Numbered from the stretch's first letter, positions 1 to 11,830 are shown. The stretch: 64,000 nt of DNA from Desmodus rotundus (GCF_022682495.2 NC_071391.1:123981896-124045895); one strand, 5' to 3'. Made by a program: numbers and translations. Notes: generated from the sequence alone by a model not told the origin.

Positions 1-113
1 AGTACGTCCCAGCGCCGGTCGCGGCTCCGGAACAGCTCCGTGTCCCCGTCGCCCGCGCGCCTCGCCCGCGCCTTCATCCAAGCCCGGGGGCCGCCCGGGG
101 CGCCGCTCCGCAT
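1..113 (-). other. Possible partial first exon and open frame running off the left edge
   Basis: Downstream of the predicted minus-strand promoter a frame opens at an ATG (111-113) with a second in-frame ATG (75-77), and stays open to the window edge (37 codons, rich in Arg, Gly, Ala and Asp). I recognise no family. In GC-rich DNA such a frame is expected by chance, so this could equally be 5'UTR. It is listed because it sits where the first exon of the edge gene should be. Confidence 0.15.
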
Positions 114-159
114 GCTCCGCGTCCGCCCGCCCGCCACTCCCTCGCTAGCTTCTCACTCG

Positions 160-255
160 GTCTCCCTCCCGTCTAGCTCGCTCGCAGCTTTTTTAATAAT
201 ATTATTCTAAGCGGGCATGAGGCGCGGCGGCCCGCACCCTGATTGGTCTGGTTAT
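160..255 (-). promoter_or_regulatory. Predicted CCAAT/TATA-like core promoter, minus strand
   Basis: On the minus strand an NF-Y-type CCAAT box (GACCAATCAGG, about 240-250) lies roughly 45 bp upstream of an A/T block (AATAATATTATTAAAAAAG, about 189-207). That is the -80/-30 arrangement of a classical promoter and predicts a start near 160-175, transcribing leftward. The sequence after that point (GAGGGAGACCGAGTGAG and onward) is GC-rich and 5'UTR-like. The motifs are seen; the start site and direction are inferred. A divergent or plus-strand start in the same island is not excluded. Confidence 0.45.
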
Positions 256-1129
256 CTGACCCGGGGCCTGCCCGCGCCAGACAATAGTCGGAGTCAAATT
301 ATTCGCCATGGAGACGCTGTCAGTCACTGGTAACCCGAGCCCCCGCGGGCCTGGAGGCTCCCCCCGGCTGGCTCCGCTGACAGATCGCCGGGCTCCGCGC
401 GGAGCGGAGGGCGGCCCGAGACAGGAGCCGGAGGCGCTCCAAGAACCTGGGAGGCGGAGAAGGCCGGGCAGGGGCCCGCGGCGGCGGTGATTGACGGGGC
501 GGACGCCCAAAGAGCAAGGGAGGGGACGGACACGGGAGGGGGGCGGAGTGGAGACGCGCGGAGAAGAAAAGGGGAGGACCGGGGCGGGGGAGGGAAGAAG
601 AGAGAAGGGAAGGCGGAGGACTGTTTAAGGGGGTGCCGGGAGGAAGGGAAGAGAGGGGTGGAGGAAGCCTCGAGGGGGGAGAAACTTTGGGCAGCCTTTA
701 GCAGAGTCCGCAGGGTGCCCCCGCCTCACTCTGGGTCAGCACAGCCTTCCTGGGGCCACTGTTTGCGGGTGTAGATTCTGCCCAGGAGCCGGCCTGTGAG
801 ATGGGCAAGTTGGAGTTGCTCCGACGCCCCTCAAAGATTTGGCTTTTCCTGCTGGCTGCGCCCCGCCCCCATCCTAGGAGCTCCGGACCGGAGCAGTCCT
901 CGAGGGAATGGGGGAGGGAGTAGGCGAGAGAAGTGGGGAAGATTTGGCAGTGACCGCAGGCGGACGCCTGAGAATCTACTTCTTGGAGGATCCCGCCTTT
1001 CCTCCCTCTCCTAACCCAGCCGGCTGCCCCGCGGCCGGTCCCACCCGGCTCCGCGCTCTCTGTCCTTGCCGGGCGGGGACTCAGCTTTAACCCCACGGGT
1101 CCCACGGGTCGCGCGGCCCGAGAAGCGCC

Positions 1130-3590
1130 CAGCACTTCCGTGTGGCTTCTACAGAAGTTGACTCCAGTCTGTAGCTCCCGCAGTCTGCCCGCGGGGAGGC
1201 TAGGGCCTGGAGACTGGGACGGTTGGGCGCTACTCCCACGGCTAGTTCCGGAGGACAGAGTGGAGACCCCCCAACCCCACCCCAATCTGCGCCTCAGCTC
1301 CCGCCACTAACAGCACGGGAACCTGGTCGCTGAGCTCAGGAATTAGGGGTTTTAAAAGGGGGCCCTGTTTTTTGCTTCTTTGTCAGGACGGTGTGGAAAC
1401 ACGTGTTACTGGTTCTCTGGGAGAAGGGCTGCTGATGTTATCTGCTTTTTGAAAAGCCGGGGCTCAGTTTCTTCCCGCACTGGTCCTTTCCATTTCGTTT
1501 CCCCCCTTGGCTATGAGTTGATGCAGGCCTGAGCCGATCTGGCTTCTGGAGCCAGGATCCAAGCCAACACAAAGCCCAGGCTCTGCCCAGTTTAAGACTG
1601 GGACCTGTGTCTAGGTGACATTTCTTCATTTCCACCCCTTTAAGCTTTCTCGGAGGTTTGTGCTACGAGCACTGGAATGGGAATCCAGAGCCCTGGGTTC
1701 AAGTTATGACTTAGCTCGTTGTCAATGAGCAAGGCTCCTATTCCTCTAAGTGTCTTTTTTCCCTCAAGAGTCCCTCCTGCTCAAGCATTCCAGAAGCCTT
1801 GGGGGTGGTTGGGTGGGTGTTTGCATGCATGAAAGAATGGAACCCGGGACTGTCCCTAAGACTTTTGCTTCTGGGGCCTACCCTGGTGTGTTGAGACCAC
1901 AGTGCTGTCAGAGTATATTCTGAGCCAGCCAGGGACAGCTCCCTGCAGAAATCCAGGTGGCATCTTCAGAGTCGGTGTGTGGGCCGCATCCAGGCCATTC
2001 TATCCAGAGCTCTACATGCTGCTAAATAGGGTTCGCTCCAGGTTTGGCTTTCGAGGATTCTGGGAGACATGGGGAAGACTTTACTTATCCTTGCATACCC
2101 TGAGTGTCAGAGCCCACCTTCTGATCCTCAAGAAGGGGCAACCCATGCTTTTCAAGACCTCTACTTCAGCCACATGGTTAATGACTGGCAGGCTGGAAAT
2201 GGCAGGCCAGGGCTGTGGGGGAGCGCCCCATCTGGACAGGTGAATGGGACTGGGCAGTCAGTCCCTGATGTGGAACTTTGGCTCAGTTTGTGGTCTGTTC
2301 CATCTCATTCCCTTTCCCGATTAGACGAGGTCTGAGTGATCTTTCGGGACCTTGCTGGTTCTGGGCTGCGCAGTGAGCCTATGAACACACACCTTGAAAA
2401 GGCAGACAGTCTTTGCAACCTCAGCCATAACTTCCACCGTGAATGTGCCCCTCCTTGGACTCCTGGAGTTGCAAGAGTGAACTTCTACCAGGACTGGGTC
2501 CTGTTTGTGTTCAGTTAAGGCAGATTTTCTGGAATTTTTCTGGAGCTTCAGATTCATCATCCTTCCAGCATTGCCCTCTTTGCGACCCCTGGACACTACG
2601 CGCCAAGAATCAGACCTGCCAGGAGAACAGACGTAGGACCTGCCACCTTGGATAATGTAGCGTGTGCCGAATGAAGTTATCACAGAACAAGTACAGGAAA
2701 CCTGCAGCTCCATTTGCCCAATGTATGGGTGTGTGTCCATATGCCCTAGTTCTCCCCTCCCCTCATATTTGCAGGAAACCAACCGGTTCTAGCAGGTCTG
2801 GGCTAGAACCTCTTGCCAGTAGCAACAGCTGAGTGCCTGCTAACCTAAAAAGGGTACAAGCTCAGCTAGTGTTTCTTTGCTCTGAAGCCCCCTCCCTGAC
2901 AATCTTTGCCATAGGACAGAGGACTTGGGAGATGACTGGATGGGGATTTGATAGACGCCAGCCTGACTCTAAGGCAATCTCAGCCCCTAGTTCTAGTGCT
3001 CAGAGCAGCTGCTGGAGAGGCTTGTGGGTGCCAGGTGCCTTGGACTTAACCCCATCCCAACCTACGGAATCCCTTAGTCCTTCTTTCCCTAAGGCATACT
3101 TGAGAGGCCCGCACTTACTATTTCATCAAGCACAAAGAGGAGAAGCTCCACGGCTGGGGAGGAAAAAGCTTTCATAAAGCTGTGGAAATCTGGGCTTCAT
3201 TGAAATGTCTCCTTTCACTTCCAACATGTGCTGGAAGGCCCTGGGATCGGACTTTCTGGAAGGAGGCAGCAGGACTGATGGATGGGTGTGCTCACACTGC
3301 CTTTGCCCCTGACTCTTGGTCAGGGACAGTCTGGGGCCTTTGTGTCAAGAACTGGGCCGGAAGCTCCCCAGAGCGAGGCTGGAGGGCCCCCACAGATGGC
3401 ACCCCACTACCTGGCTCACGGCGGGCACATCGCCCACTTGAGGAACTTTTGGAGAAAGGGGGAAAGCATTCGCACCAGCCTCCAAGCTCTTTCCCTGACT
3501 TTGGGTTGAGGCCATTTCGGAAAGCAGGGGATCATCTAAATAGGAAGAGTTCCTTGCCGGCCATTGCAGAAATCTCCTGGGCAGACTCTG
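1130..3590. other. Unique non-coding DNA between the two CpG islands
   Basis: Mixed composition, CpG-poor. Apart from a weak MIR-like stretch near 1,665-1,755 I see no repeat, RNA gene or convincing exon. Small frames here lack domains. If the edge promoter is real, this is its upstream region. Confidence 0.5.
1665..1755 (+). repeat. MIR-like SINE relic
   Basis: Shows the MIR 5' segment order: GGAATCCAGAGCCCTGGGTT, then a 'gacttagctc' stretch and a CTCTAAGTG remnant. Heavily diverged. Confidence 0.5.
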
Positions 3591-4930
3591 GCCCTGGAGC
3601 TGCACGCCTCAGGCCTTCCCTGCACCGCAGCTCCGCACGCCGGGCTGTGAGCTCTGGGTCGTTCCAGGGGAGGAGGGGTAGCAAGGTGGGGAGTGGCGGT
3701 GTCCGCCCTCCCGGAGCCCAGGGATGGGCCGGCCGCGGTCGTGGAGCCCTCTCTTCCCACTGGGCCTCGCGCTTGGGCATCCGAGCCGCGCTTCGTTGAA
3801 AGCGGGCAAGCAGCGTAGGTGTGTGCGTGCGGAGGTTCCAGGCGCCTGCCCACTGTCTCCGCCTGTGCCCCCTTGCACCCGCCGGTTCCGTTGTGGGCGG
3901 GTGGACATAGGGAGTTATTTGCAACCCCCCGAACCCCGCAGTTTTCTGTATTGCCCAACATTTGGGACAGGTCAAGGCGCGGGAATTCCACTCCCAAGAA
4001 TTCTCCGTTTCAGACAATGGCCCATGGGCGCCCGGAGCCCGGGCTAAGGTGGCAGGACACTGGGCTCGGGTGGCTGTCCTCCTGAAACGGGGCGTCGCCC
4101 GCGCCGCACGTGCCTGGCAAGTCACAAGCCCGCTAGGGTCAGAGCAGCAGGGTCCCCTGTGGCCAACGCTCCCCCTCCACCCTTCGGACCTTTGCTTCCG
4201 ACCCACGCGACAGCCTGGAGGGTCCTCACGGGAAAACGGTTTGGAGGCGGCGGGCTCACCGGGGCTCTTGTTCAAACGAAAAGAGCGAGAACTAGGGCCC
4301 AGGTCCCGTGTGGAGGCGGTGCCAGGACCGAGCGGGGCTCCAGGAGTGTACCCAGGCCCAAGGTGCTGCCCGCCTTCCTGCGACGCTCGTCCCGGCTGGT
4401 GGCCTTCTGTCCCCGCCCGCGGTCACGGCGCAGCCCCGGAGTCCTTCCCTCCCCGCGCCGCACCCCCTTCCGGGCGGGCAGAGGATGCCTGGCCCCTTCG
4501 CCCGGGGTGGGGTAGGGGCGCGGGCACGGGCGCGGTGGGCCGGGCATCCGGGTGAGGGGCCAGGCGCTCGGCTTAGGGTTCGGGAGGCCCCATTCTGCTA
4601 GTGTGAGTTCACTGGAGCACACCCAACCACCGCTGCTGCCGCCTTCCACAAAGTCCGCAGCCGGCTTTTTTCCGCGGGACGGTAGAGGGCCCGTGCGTCC
4701 CGGACCTGCCTCCGCCTGCCTCTGCCCGCGAGCGCCCCCACGCGGTAGGTCCCAGAGTCCAGGTCGGTGGGTCGGTTCACTGCCCGCCACGCCAGAGCTA
4801 CTGCAGAGGAGGGAGAGGGCTGGGGGCAGGCCTGCCGGTTCCTTCCTCGTCACCCCCCTCCCTGCACTAACCGCCCGTGTGCGCTGGCAGAGGGGGCACC
4901 ACCACCGGGGCGCGTCCATGAAGCCTGGAG
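3590..4930. other. Second CpG island
   Basis: High GC content with frequent CpG, especially 3,590-3,900 and 4,200-4,760 (GGGCGCGGGCACGGGCGCG near 4,516). It starts about 2.5 kb from the end of the first island. It may be an alternative or antisense promoter, a first exon, or a regulatory island of the same locus. No TATA or CCAAT arrangement as clear as in the first island was found, and the long frames on both strands (up to about 250 codons) overlap each other and lack domains. Confidence 0.8.
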
Positions 4931-6140
4931 GCCATTAGGTTGCCGAGGTCCGATCAGGGCATCCCTGGAGGACAGACACCGGCTTTTCACTTTCGCACGT
5001 TCTCTCTGGAGAGTGTGGATCTGCCTTGCGCACACGGGGTGCCCAGGAAATCTCTGAATGGAAGTCTGAATGACCAGAGGGATTTGACTGACAGCAACAA
5101 CTGGAAAGTATCAGGCCCACAGGACAATGGCCCTCTCCGGTTCTTCCCTCCCAGTCCCCTTTTTGCCCTCCTCTTCTTTGTAGGGGAAGTCTCAGAAAGC
5201 TGTGATGGCTTCCTCTAGCCAGAAGTACTGGGTGCTGGAGTCTCCCCAGGGCTGCACAGAAACTAGTCTGAAGACAAGGCTCTCAGAAACCCCAGGTCTA
5301 ACTGCCTGTAGCACTACCGAGTTCCCTCGTGGTGCAGGAGAGAGAGCTTTCTAAGCGGAGTTACCTAATTTTTGCGGGACTGCTGTTTTTGAGTTGCATT
5401 GCCTTAGTTATTTTACAAAAATTCTCTGTGGGCAACGTGTAGATCAGATTTCCTATAAGAAGTGACTTTTTTTTTTTTTTTCCCCCTTTCCATTACCTGT
5501 GAGAAATTCTATCTGGGAGTAGGGATTCCTGCCTTGGCACTTCTCTCTCCTGCAGTATCTATTTTTATTACCATTAATTACAGTGCATCAGCCCCACTCA
5601 TCAGTGGTACCCCCTCCCCTTGGCTGGTGACTGCTCTTGGCTCTCTGCATTTGGGTAGCGCCTGGGCAAGAGGGCACTCCTACCCAGCCATTTGAAGGCA
5701 GCCCCATGGAGGTTTTCCCCAAGTTCTGCCTTTTTAAAGGAAACCTGGAAAAAGCCAGGATCATTCTTAACTCGGAAATCCAATGCTTTATTTTGTTGTC
5801 TCTGTGAATTAAGGCTAAAATCCAGGGGCTGTTTCTTATAGAAGAATGTGTGCTAATTAATTTATGTACAGTGCTGAGAACGCTTTAATCAAGTAGGTAG
5901 AAACAAGATACAGCGCTGCTGGGGAGGGCGCACAGCTCAGGGAGACATGGGCCTGAGGCTGCTGCAGAGGGACCAGGTCAATTTCAGCTTCAAATAAATG
6001 TCCTCTGGTATTACTGTGGCATTCTGGCTTGTGATAATAGGTGTGGCTGGCCGTCTGGCAATTACCATCTTTGTTCTAATCATTCTAATATAGTTGCACT
6101 GTTAGTAAATGTGCACCTACGGGGAAGGTTGGGTGGGCAG
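4930..6140. other. Unique, partly AT-rich DNA; enhancer-like stretch 5,540-6,080
   Basis: No gene or clear repeat. The right half contains several homeodomain-type cores (ATTAATTA at 5,573, CTAATTAATTTATG near 5,852) and TTTATT/AATAAA-rich patches separated by GC-rich islands, a look common in deeply conserved non-coding DNA. A T-run lies at 5,467-5,480. Conservation cannot be measured here. Confidence 0.35.
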
Positions 6141-6144
6141 AGCA

Positions 6145-6300
6145 GAGGATGTGGGCTTTGGCATCAAATAGGCCTCGGTCCTCGGTCCAGATCCACCACT
6201 CTAGTAAGTCACTCAGTGTTGGAGCCTTGTTTTGCTCACTTGTAAACTGAGGGCAATAACCTAGTGCTTGGCACACAATAAACATTCAACAGTTGCCCAT
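6145..6300 (+). repeat. MIR SINE
   Basis: Segments in MIR order: GTGGGCTTTGGCATCA, a degraded gap, TTGCTCACTTGTAAACTGAGG and CTAGTGCTTGGCACACAATAA. Confidence 0.75.
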
Positions 6301-6654
6301 CGAATTAAATACAGTTGCATTGGAGATGAAGTTCATGAAACATCTGGTTCACGATGGGTACCCAATAATTATAGCTATTTTTGTCACCAGACTGTGATGG
6401 GATAGAGTGTTTACATAATTGCATATAATTAGTGTTTGCAGAAAGCACCTGACTTGAGCGTCAAAAGGCTGATTAAGTTTCCAGGTGACAGACATTATCA
6501 AGCTTCTATTGTGTGTTCAGGCTGGGCTAGGCACTGTGGGAAATGCTCAGATAGGTGAACGGAGGTGCTGGAGCAGTTGGAAAGACAGGACTTGTACACA
6601 TGAGGCCACCTCGGTCTCCGCATCTCACCATCCTCAGCAGCCTTGGAGAGAGTG

Positions 6655-6790
6655 TGGGCGTTGGAGTCAGGCTATCTGGGTTAAATCCTGCCTCTGCCAC
6701 TTAGTAACAGTGTGACCAAGGGCAAGCCACTTAATCATTTAATCTTATGGAGTCAGCTTCCCAGTCGAGTGAGAATAAAAAGCAGGTGTA
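6655..6790 (+). repeat. MIR SINE, 5' half
   Basis: Good match in order: GTTGGAGTCAGGCTATCTGG, CTGCCTCTGCCACTTAGTAA and CAGTGTGACCAAGGGCAAG. The 3' half is lost or degraded. Confidence 0.85.
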
Positions 6791-6984
6791 ACGAACACCT
6801 TGCTCCCAGGTGTTTGGGAAGAAAAAATAAGCTAATGTATGTGGGAAGGCCAGGTCCCTGTTTGGAGATGAACAGGAGGATTTAAGCTGCCATAATGTTT
6901 TGCCTTATGGTGTTTTAAGCAATATGTTTTGTAGTTGCAGGAAGACTTTAATTTAGGGTCCCTGTTCAAAGTGCATATGGAGGA

Positions 6985-7105
6985 ACACACACATACACAG
7001 TCAAATAGAAATGTATGCATATATACATATAATTTGTGTATATAAGCAATAATTTGTATTTATACACATGTGTACACACAAAACACATATATACTTATAT
7101 TCATA
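6985..7105. repeat. Degenerate CA/TA-rich simple repeat
   Basis: Imperfect alternation of CACACA, TATATA and TGTGTA. No uninterrupted unit longer than a few repeats. Confidence 0.7.
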
Positions 7106-7393
7106 GGAAATTATGGACACACCCACTCATGCTCACTTGAGGGAATAATTCCTGAAGTCACGGCAATCATTTCACCCTCAATGCACCGTGTACGTCTGGG
7201 TCACCCCATAACCAGTCTTCCATGAGAGTTTAGTCACAATTTGGGGGTTTTGAGGGGAAAGAGAATTAGGTAGTAAGAGGGGCGAAATTGAAACTAGAAA
7301 ATGTAAATACATTCAGATACTGATTTTTTTCCCTTCTGAATAGCAAGCATTTTTTTTATCAGTATGGAATTCTCTTATTTTTTTCACACTTAT

Positions 7394-7867
7394 CACGCCA
7401 TGAATTCACAGGGAACGGGTTCCGACCGCTCAGGCACCGTTCTCACACGGTGCGCTTCTCTGGGTGGAGCAGGCTGGTGCTTCAGCTGAACCCGGGCACC
7501 TTTCTCTCTGGCTTCCTTCGTTTTCTAATCATTCTCCTTCGCACGTTTCAGGAGGCTACCCGATGCTTAGAGTGCTTACTGTGCTCAATCCGCACATTAG
7601 TTCTCTTGGCAAGCACCTTGCCCCTAACTTGTTTGGTTACAACAATGCCCACCACATGCTGGGTGACACTGTAGACTCCCCCAGTTTTGCCATGGGAACA
7701 TTTGTGGGCGGGCATTCCTTTCTGAACAGTGCCCATTCCCTTGATGTCTACAATATCATCTTTTTGTAGATTCGCGTGTATGTAGCCAAAGGAACAACTC
7801 CGTGTTTTCTAAAAGGCCCAGAGAACATATAACAGGTACCTCTCCTATTTCCCTTTGTGTTAGTCAT
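7394..7867 (-). pseudogene. RPL21: RPL21 processed pseudogene
   Basis: The minus strand carries an intronless copy of the ribosomal protein L21 reading frame. The start codon equivalent is at 7865-7867 and the terminal stop equivalent (TGA) at 7394-7396, preceded by codons for the family's Glu-Phe-Met-Ala C-terminus. The central part is open for 62 codons and matches the L21 core ([31 protein letters not shown]). The copy is broken: a 1-base deletion before the core, an in-frame Ala insertion, a 1-base insertion after the RIEH-KHSK segment that brings a stop, and small deletions near the 3' end. The length is 474 bases against about 483 for the intact frame. T-rich DNA just left (7,325-7,385) may be the remnant of the poly-A tail. 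Intronless structure and decay indicate a dead retrocopy; the functional gene is elsewhere. Confidence 0.92.
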
Positions 7868-8189
7868 TTTTGGCGAATTACTGAAGATGGCCTGGATAGC
7901 AAGCATTATTAATGGGAAATATCTGTGTGCTCAGCATGTTGTAAACTTTGTGGCTTCTTGGCACATGGCTGGGGATGGGGGCATTCTTGAGGAATCTGTA
8001 GTTTCTACTCTCTTTTTTTCCTAGCTCATATTCAATCTGAGAAGTTCCTAGAAGGTCCATTATCATCAACATCCATACTGACAATGCCCACCAGCAAGTC
8101 AATTGAATCTCATTTTATTGTGGTCAATGAAACAAAGATACTTATTTTCCTAAAGGATCAGTCAAAGGAAGATTCAAAGGGCTTCTCTA

Positions 8190-8480
8190 TGTCCAACTCT
8201 GCTAGGCTCTGTCAGGGGGAGTAGCGGGGAAGACACCATTATGCCCTGTAGAAGTTTATAGCTAGTTGGGCAACAGAACCAACCTGGGCGAAGCAGGAGA
8301 CAATAAATCCACACACCACTGCCTATCACCGTGACCAGGGCACAGAGCGCAAGAGGAAGGAAATATTGTGTGCTTGGAAGCCTTCTTGGAAAAGGTGGTC
8401 TTGATCTGGGCTTTGAACAATAGGGGGAATGAGGAGAGAGGGAGAGGCCTGAGTGGGACCAAGGAAGTCGAAAGTCCGGA
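8190..8480 (-). repeat. L2-like LINE relic, antisense
   Basis: Resembles the reverse complement of the L2 3' half (GGTCTTGATCTGGGCTTTGAA followed by AGGGGGAATGAGGAGAG). Diverged, with uncertain boundaries. Confidence 0.5.
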
Positions 8481-9340
8481 TGAGTGCAGGGCTGAGTGCT
8501 GCCAGCTGACCCACCTTCGCTACACCTGAGAAGGCCTCCCAGGGTTTGTGGTCGTCACTTACTTCCCTCTAGCTCTCCGAAGGGAGAGGGTGAGATGGCT
8601 GGGAAAAGTCAAAATATGTAGAAGTACACAGAATCCACCACTGCGCATTTATTCGGGCCCTATCAGGGGACAGCCCTAGATGGAAAGCACAGCCCTGTTG
8701 CAGAGAAATGTCCGGTGCTCACAGCATAGTCTGAGAACCACACACGAAGGGTGGAGCTAATCTGAAGAGCAGTGCTTCTTAACTTTGGGGTTCAGAGAAC
8801 CCATTGAAAACATGAGAAAAGTCCTCTCCCCAAGAAAACGCTCGTAGGTGCATACATACAAAAGGTGTTCTATTGCAGGGGTTCCCAGATCCTGCCCCCA
8901 AGCCCAAGCTCATCCCTGGATCGGTGGTGTACACAGGTGCAAGATGGAAGGGCTGCTGAGGCGCAGCCAGGTGCTGGAGGCCTTGTGCGCTCTGGGAGTC
9001 TCTAGCACCCCTTTGGGATCAAAGACAGGGCTTTCGTCACCCTCCACAGCCACAAGCCTGACAAGCACAGGAGTGGGTGGAAGAATCTTTGCACTCATCC
9101 CACCCCACAGTACCAGGGGTCTCTCTTCTCATCAAGGGTGGGGACCATTTTTATCCCTTAGTCAATATAATCAGTTTCCTCAGACACCAAATATTTATTC
9201 TTTCCTATAGCTGTTCAAAATTAACTGGACTGAATAATTTCTCCCTTGCAGCCCTTGCCTGTCCTTGAACACGAAAATGGCCCAGCCCCCAGCATTGAGC
9301 CTTGTATCAGCAGGAATTTAAAAAAAGGACTTTTGTTGAT
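8480..9340. other. Unique DNA, no gene seen
   Basis: No domain-bearing frame. A short stretch at about 8,780-8,830 (GCAGTGCTTCTTAACTTTGG) resembles the terminal region of old hAT-type DNA transposons but is too short to assign. Confidence 0.4.
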
Positions 9341-9344
9341 TTAT

Positions 9345-9490
9345 AAATAATAGCTAGTTTTTATTGATTGCTTACAATGTGCAGACACTGAGCAAGGGGC
9401 TTTAGAAGCAGGATTTCATGGACTCCCCCGATACTCTGTGAGGTGGGTACTATTATTAGGCCCACTTTGCAGAGGGTAAAGTGGGAACGT
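9345..9490 (-). repeat. MIR SINE, antisense
   Basis: Reads as a reversed MIR: TTTTTATTGATTGCTTACAATGTGCAG-like start, then GTGAGGTGGGTACTATTATT and CCACTTTGCAGAGGGTAAAG. Confidence 0.85.
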
Positions 9491-11143
9491 GTGTGCACAA
9501 GTTTATTTCATTGAGGTTATTAATAAATCGGTGAAGTGGCAGAGGACCGAGATAAACCAAGGTCTGCTAGCACTATCCTATAATTGCTACTCCGAGCAAT
9601 CTAACTGGTCAGTTAACGTTGAAGACACTGACCACGATGTGGCGGGAGCGAAAGAAAGTAGGGGACACAAAGACCTGCCCAGACGCCAGGCAGGCTAATC
9701 GATGCCGGCACGACTGAGCACGGCTGCAAGGCCAGGGCCTCTGCCCCTCCTCCAGGCAGGTCCCAGCGGCAACCTGAGCTGGATGCAAGGACAGGCCAAT
9801 GCAACACCTTACTGGTGTTTTATTTCAGCGATGGCCTGGGCAGGAGGGAAACCGTCTCATTGAAAGAACTGGCTTATTTTGGAATGGAGATTCATTTCCA
9901 ACTGCCCCCTCCCCTGTCTCCTGAGCTGGCCGCTGTCAGAGGGAGGATATTTTCATAAGGATGAACTGTTCCTGAGCGTTTCCTGCCACTGCACAGGTCT
10001 CCCTTCAGCAGTCACAGGGCCTGATATCTAACACCTCCCTCCACTTACAAACGTATTCCAATGAAAATAAAGCCCCTCTATGAAAAGCCCAGAGCTTTCG
10101 GGAACGAGCTGGTCTGAACTGGTCATCGGAGCAGTCCTAGTGTGCTATCTCCACTCCCTGCTATGGTGGGAAGGCTGAGGAGTATTTGCTTCCATTCAGT
10201 GCATGTTTTCTCAAGTATCTGGAAGTGTGCCGGCCACTAAGTTTGGGGGTAGGAGGATGTCAGCCTTTGGCCTAAGATCCCACCATTAAGCAGTCATTTT
10301 GTGAAAATGCTTTGTTAGCATTCCAGTGGACAGGGTTCAAAGTGTCTGTGAACTTGAATGGGAGAAAAATTGCATCTTTATTTTCACTAACCTCTAAGTG
10401 AAATTTAGCAGCTCCTTCAAGAATGCAGGCCCAAACCATAGCAGGGTTGGGCCACCCCTCTGCCTTCCGTACCAGCAGAGACCACAGACACTGTCACATC
10501 ACATGAGAGTTGCTGCAGGCATTGTGAAATGCTGCTGCTCACCACTACTTTGAAATTGTCGTACTTATTAGACCTACTGCTAGATCTTGCAATTTTAAAT
10601 GTTAACAAAGGGGCACATATGTTACTATAGCACTTTTAAAAATTATTTTTATAGCTTCATTTCCACATAATTCATTATTTTTTGCAATCATGAATACTTG
10701 ATGTTATGCATTAGGAGATATTATTTGGAGAAGGATTCACCAGATGCCAAAGATACAAAAATTGGTTAAGGATCCCTGTGAAACTGATGTTCATTTAGAG
10801 CTTCTTCCTGTAGTACAGGGTTGTGCAGTTTTAAAGAAGAATTCCTCGTCTTTCTCCTGCTCAGAGTGGCTCTGGCCAGACATCTGGGAGAAAGAGGAGA
10901 AATCTGGGGAACCCTAAGAGGTTTGGATCTCTTTAGGCCTCAATTTTCCCACTTATAAAAGGGGGTGGCCATGCACGGCAACAGGAGATGCTCTTTCCCC
11001 ATTCCTGACTGGTTAGGGGGTTGGCAGAACGGTTCAGGCTTCAGGTGCCTGAGTTGGACATGCCTGGGTGCTGAGCCAGGCTTGGTGGCTTCACCAAGTC
11101 AGCTGGACCCTCTGGGCTTCCTGCATGCCAAGATGAAAACAGC
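9490..11143. other. Unique DNA, no gene seen
   Basis: No repeat of a recognised family and no convincing exon. The 9,820-10,100 part has alternating AT-rich and GC-rich patches without obvious decay, so it is a possible conserved non-coding stretch. Confidence 0.4.
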
Positions 11144-11161
11144 TTTTTTTTTTTTTTTTTT
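11144..11161. repeat. Poly-T tract (18 T)
   Basis: Uninterrupted T run. No retroelement body is recognisable next to it. Confidence 0.9.
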
Positions 11162-11589
11162 CATTTGGGATCCAAGATGCTGAGTCACTCAGAAGAGTAG
11201 ATTTTATTGTAAAACTGTCCAAGAGGCCCTCCCAGATCCCTGCTCAGCATGTCAGGCCTCAGCCCAGTTCTGATTCTGGGGGGTGCCTGCAGGAAGTACT
11301 GTGGCGGTAGAAAAGCGGGGGCTCTGTGAAGCAGGTTCTTGGGGGAAAGCCCAGGTTTCAGAGTTTCCTAGGGAATGCCCGAGCCAGACCCTTGTTCTGG
11401 GCTCCTCTTCCATTTACTTTGTCCCGAGTCTATGTTATTCCAAAGTCTCTGTTGATCATGCTCCAGCCAGTGGGGGCCCTGAAGGGAAAGAGAGTTCCTG
11501 TCCCCATTGACCTGACCCTTTGGCTGGGGGTAGGAGAGTTCAGTCTGGCTCACCCAATATAGCACAGCTTCCCAGAGAGCTTCAGCTGC

Positions 11590-11830
11590 GCCACAGGCAG
11601 GCCCAGAGGAGAGGCTTGGAGTGAGCAGGGGCTGCTGAATGGAGGGAGAGGGACTGAGCAAAGAGGCAGAGGGCACAGGGGAGGGCATTCTAGGACGGGG
11701 GTCAGCCTGAAAGCAGGAGCTATAGGGTTGTAGTGGCCAGGGGTGGGGAGGGGGCGATGTGATGAGATTAAGCAGGAGTGAAGTAAAAGGCAAATGTTGA
11801 AGCAGCATAGGCTGTGGGAGGTTGGGTATA
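11590..11830 (-). repeat. Possible L2 relic, antisense
   Basis: AGGGCATTCTAGGACGGGGG and surrounding G/A-rich text resemble the reversed L2 3' region. Weak. Confidence 0.35.

Larger units (their letters stand above)
1..1130. other. CpG island at the left window edge
   Basis: The sequence is very GC-rich with undepleted CpG dinucleotides (many GCGC, CGCG and CCGCCG runs), in sharp contrast to the CpG-poor DNA further right. Islands of this length in mammals normally mark promoters and first exons. A purine-rich stretch at about 520-680 (GGGAGG and GAAGAG runs) forms its right half and could adopt G-quadruplex structure. Open frames inside it on both strands carry no recognisable domain and are typical of GC-rich DNA with few stops. 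Confidence 0.85.

Noticed and set aside
202..1285. Overlapping frames of 60-195 codons on both strands in the first CpG island
   Set aside because: GC-rich DNA has few stops. The frames contradict each other, are Arg/Pro/Gly-rich and carry no domain.
3532..4919. Frames of up to 247 codons in the second CpG island
   Set aside because: Same reason: mutually overlapping, Pro/Arg/Gly-rich, no recognisable family or splice structure.
11144..11161. Poly-T as the tail of an antisense retrogene
   Set aside because: No gene-like or SINE-like body adjoins it and no flanking duplication was found.
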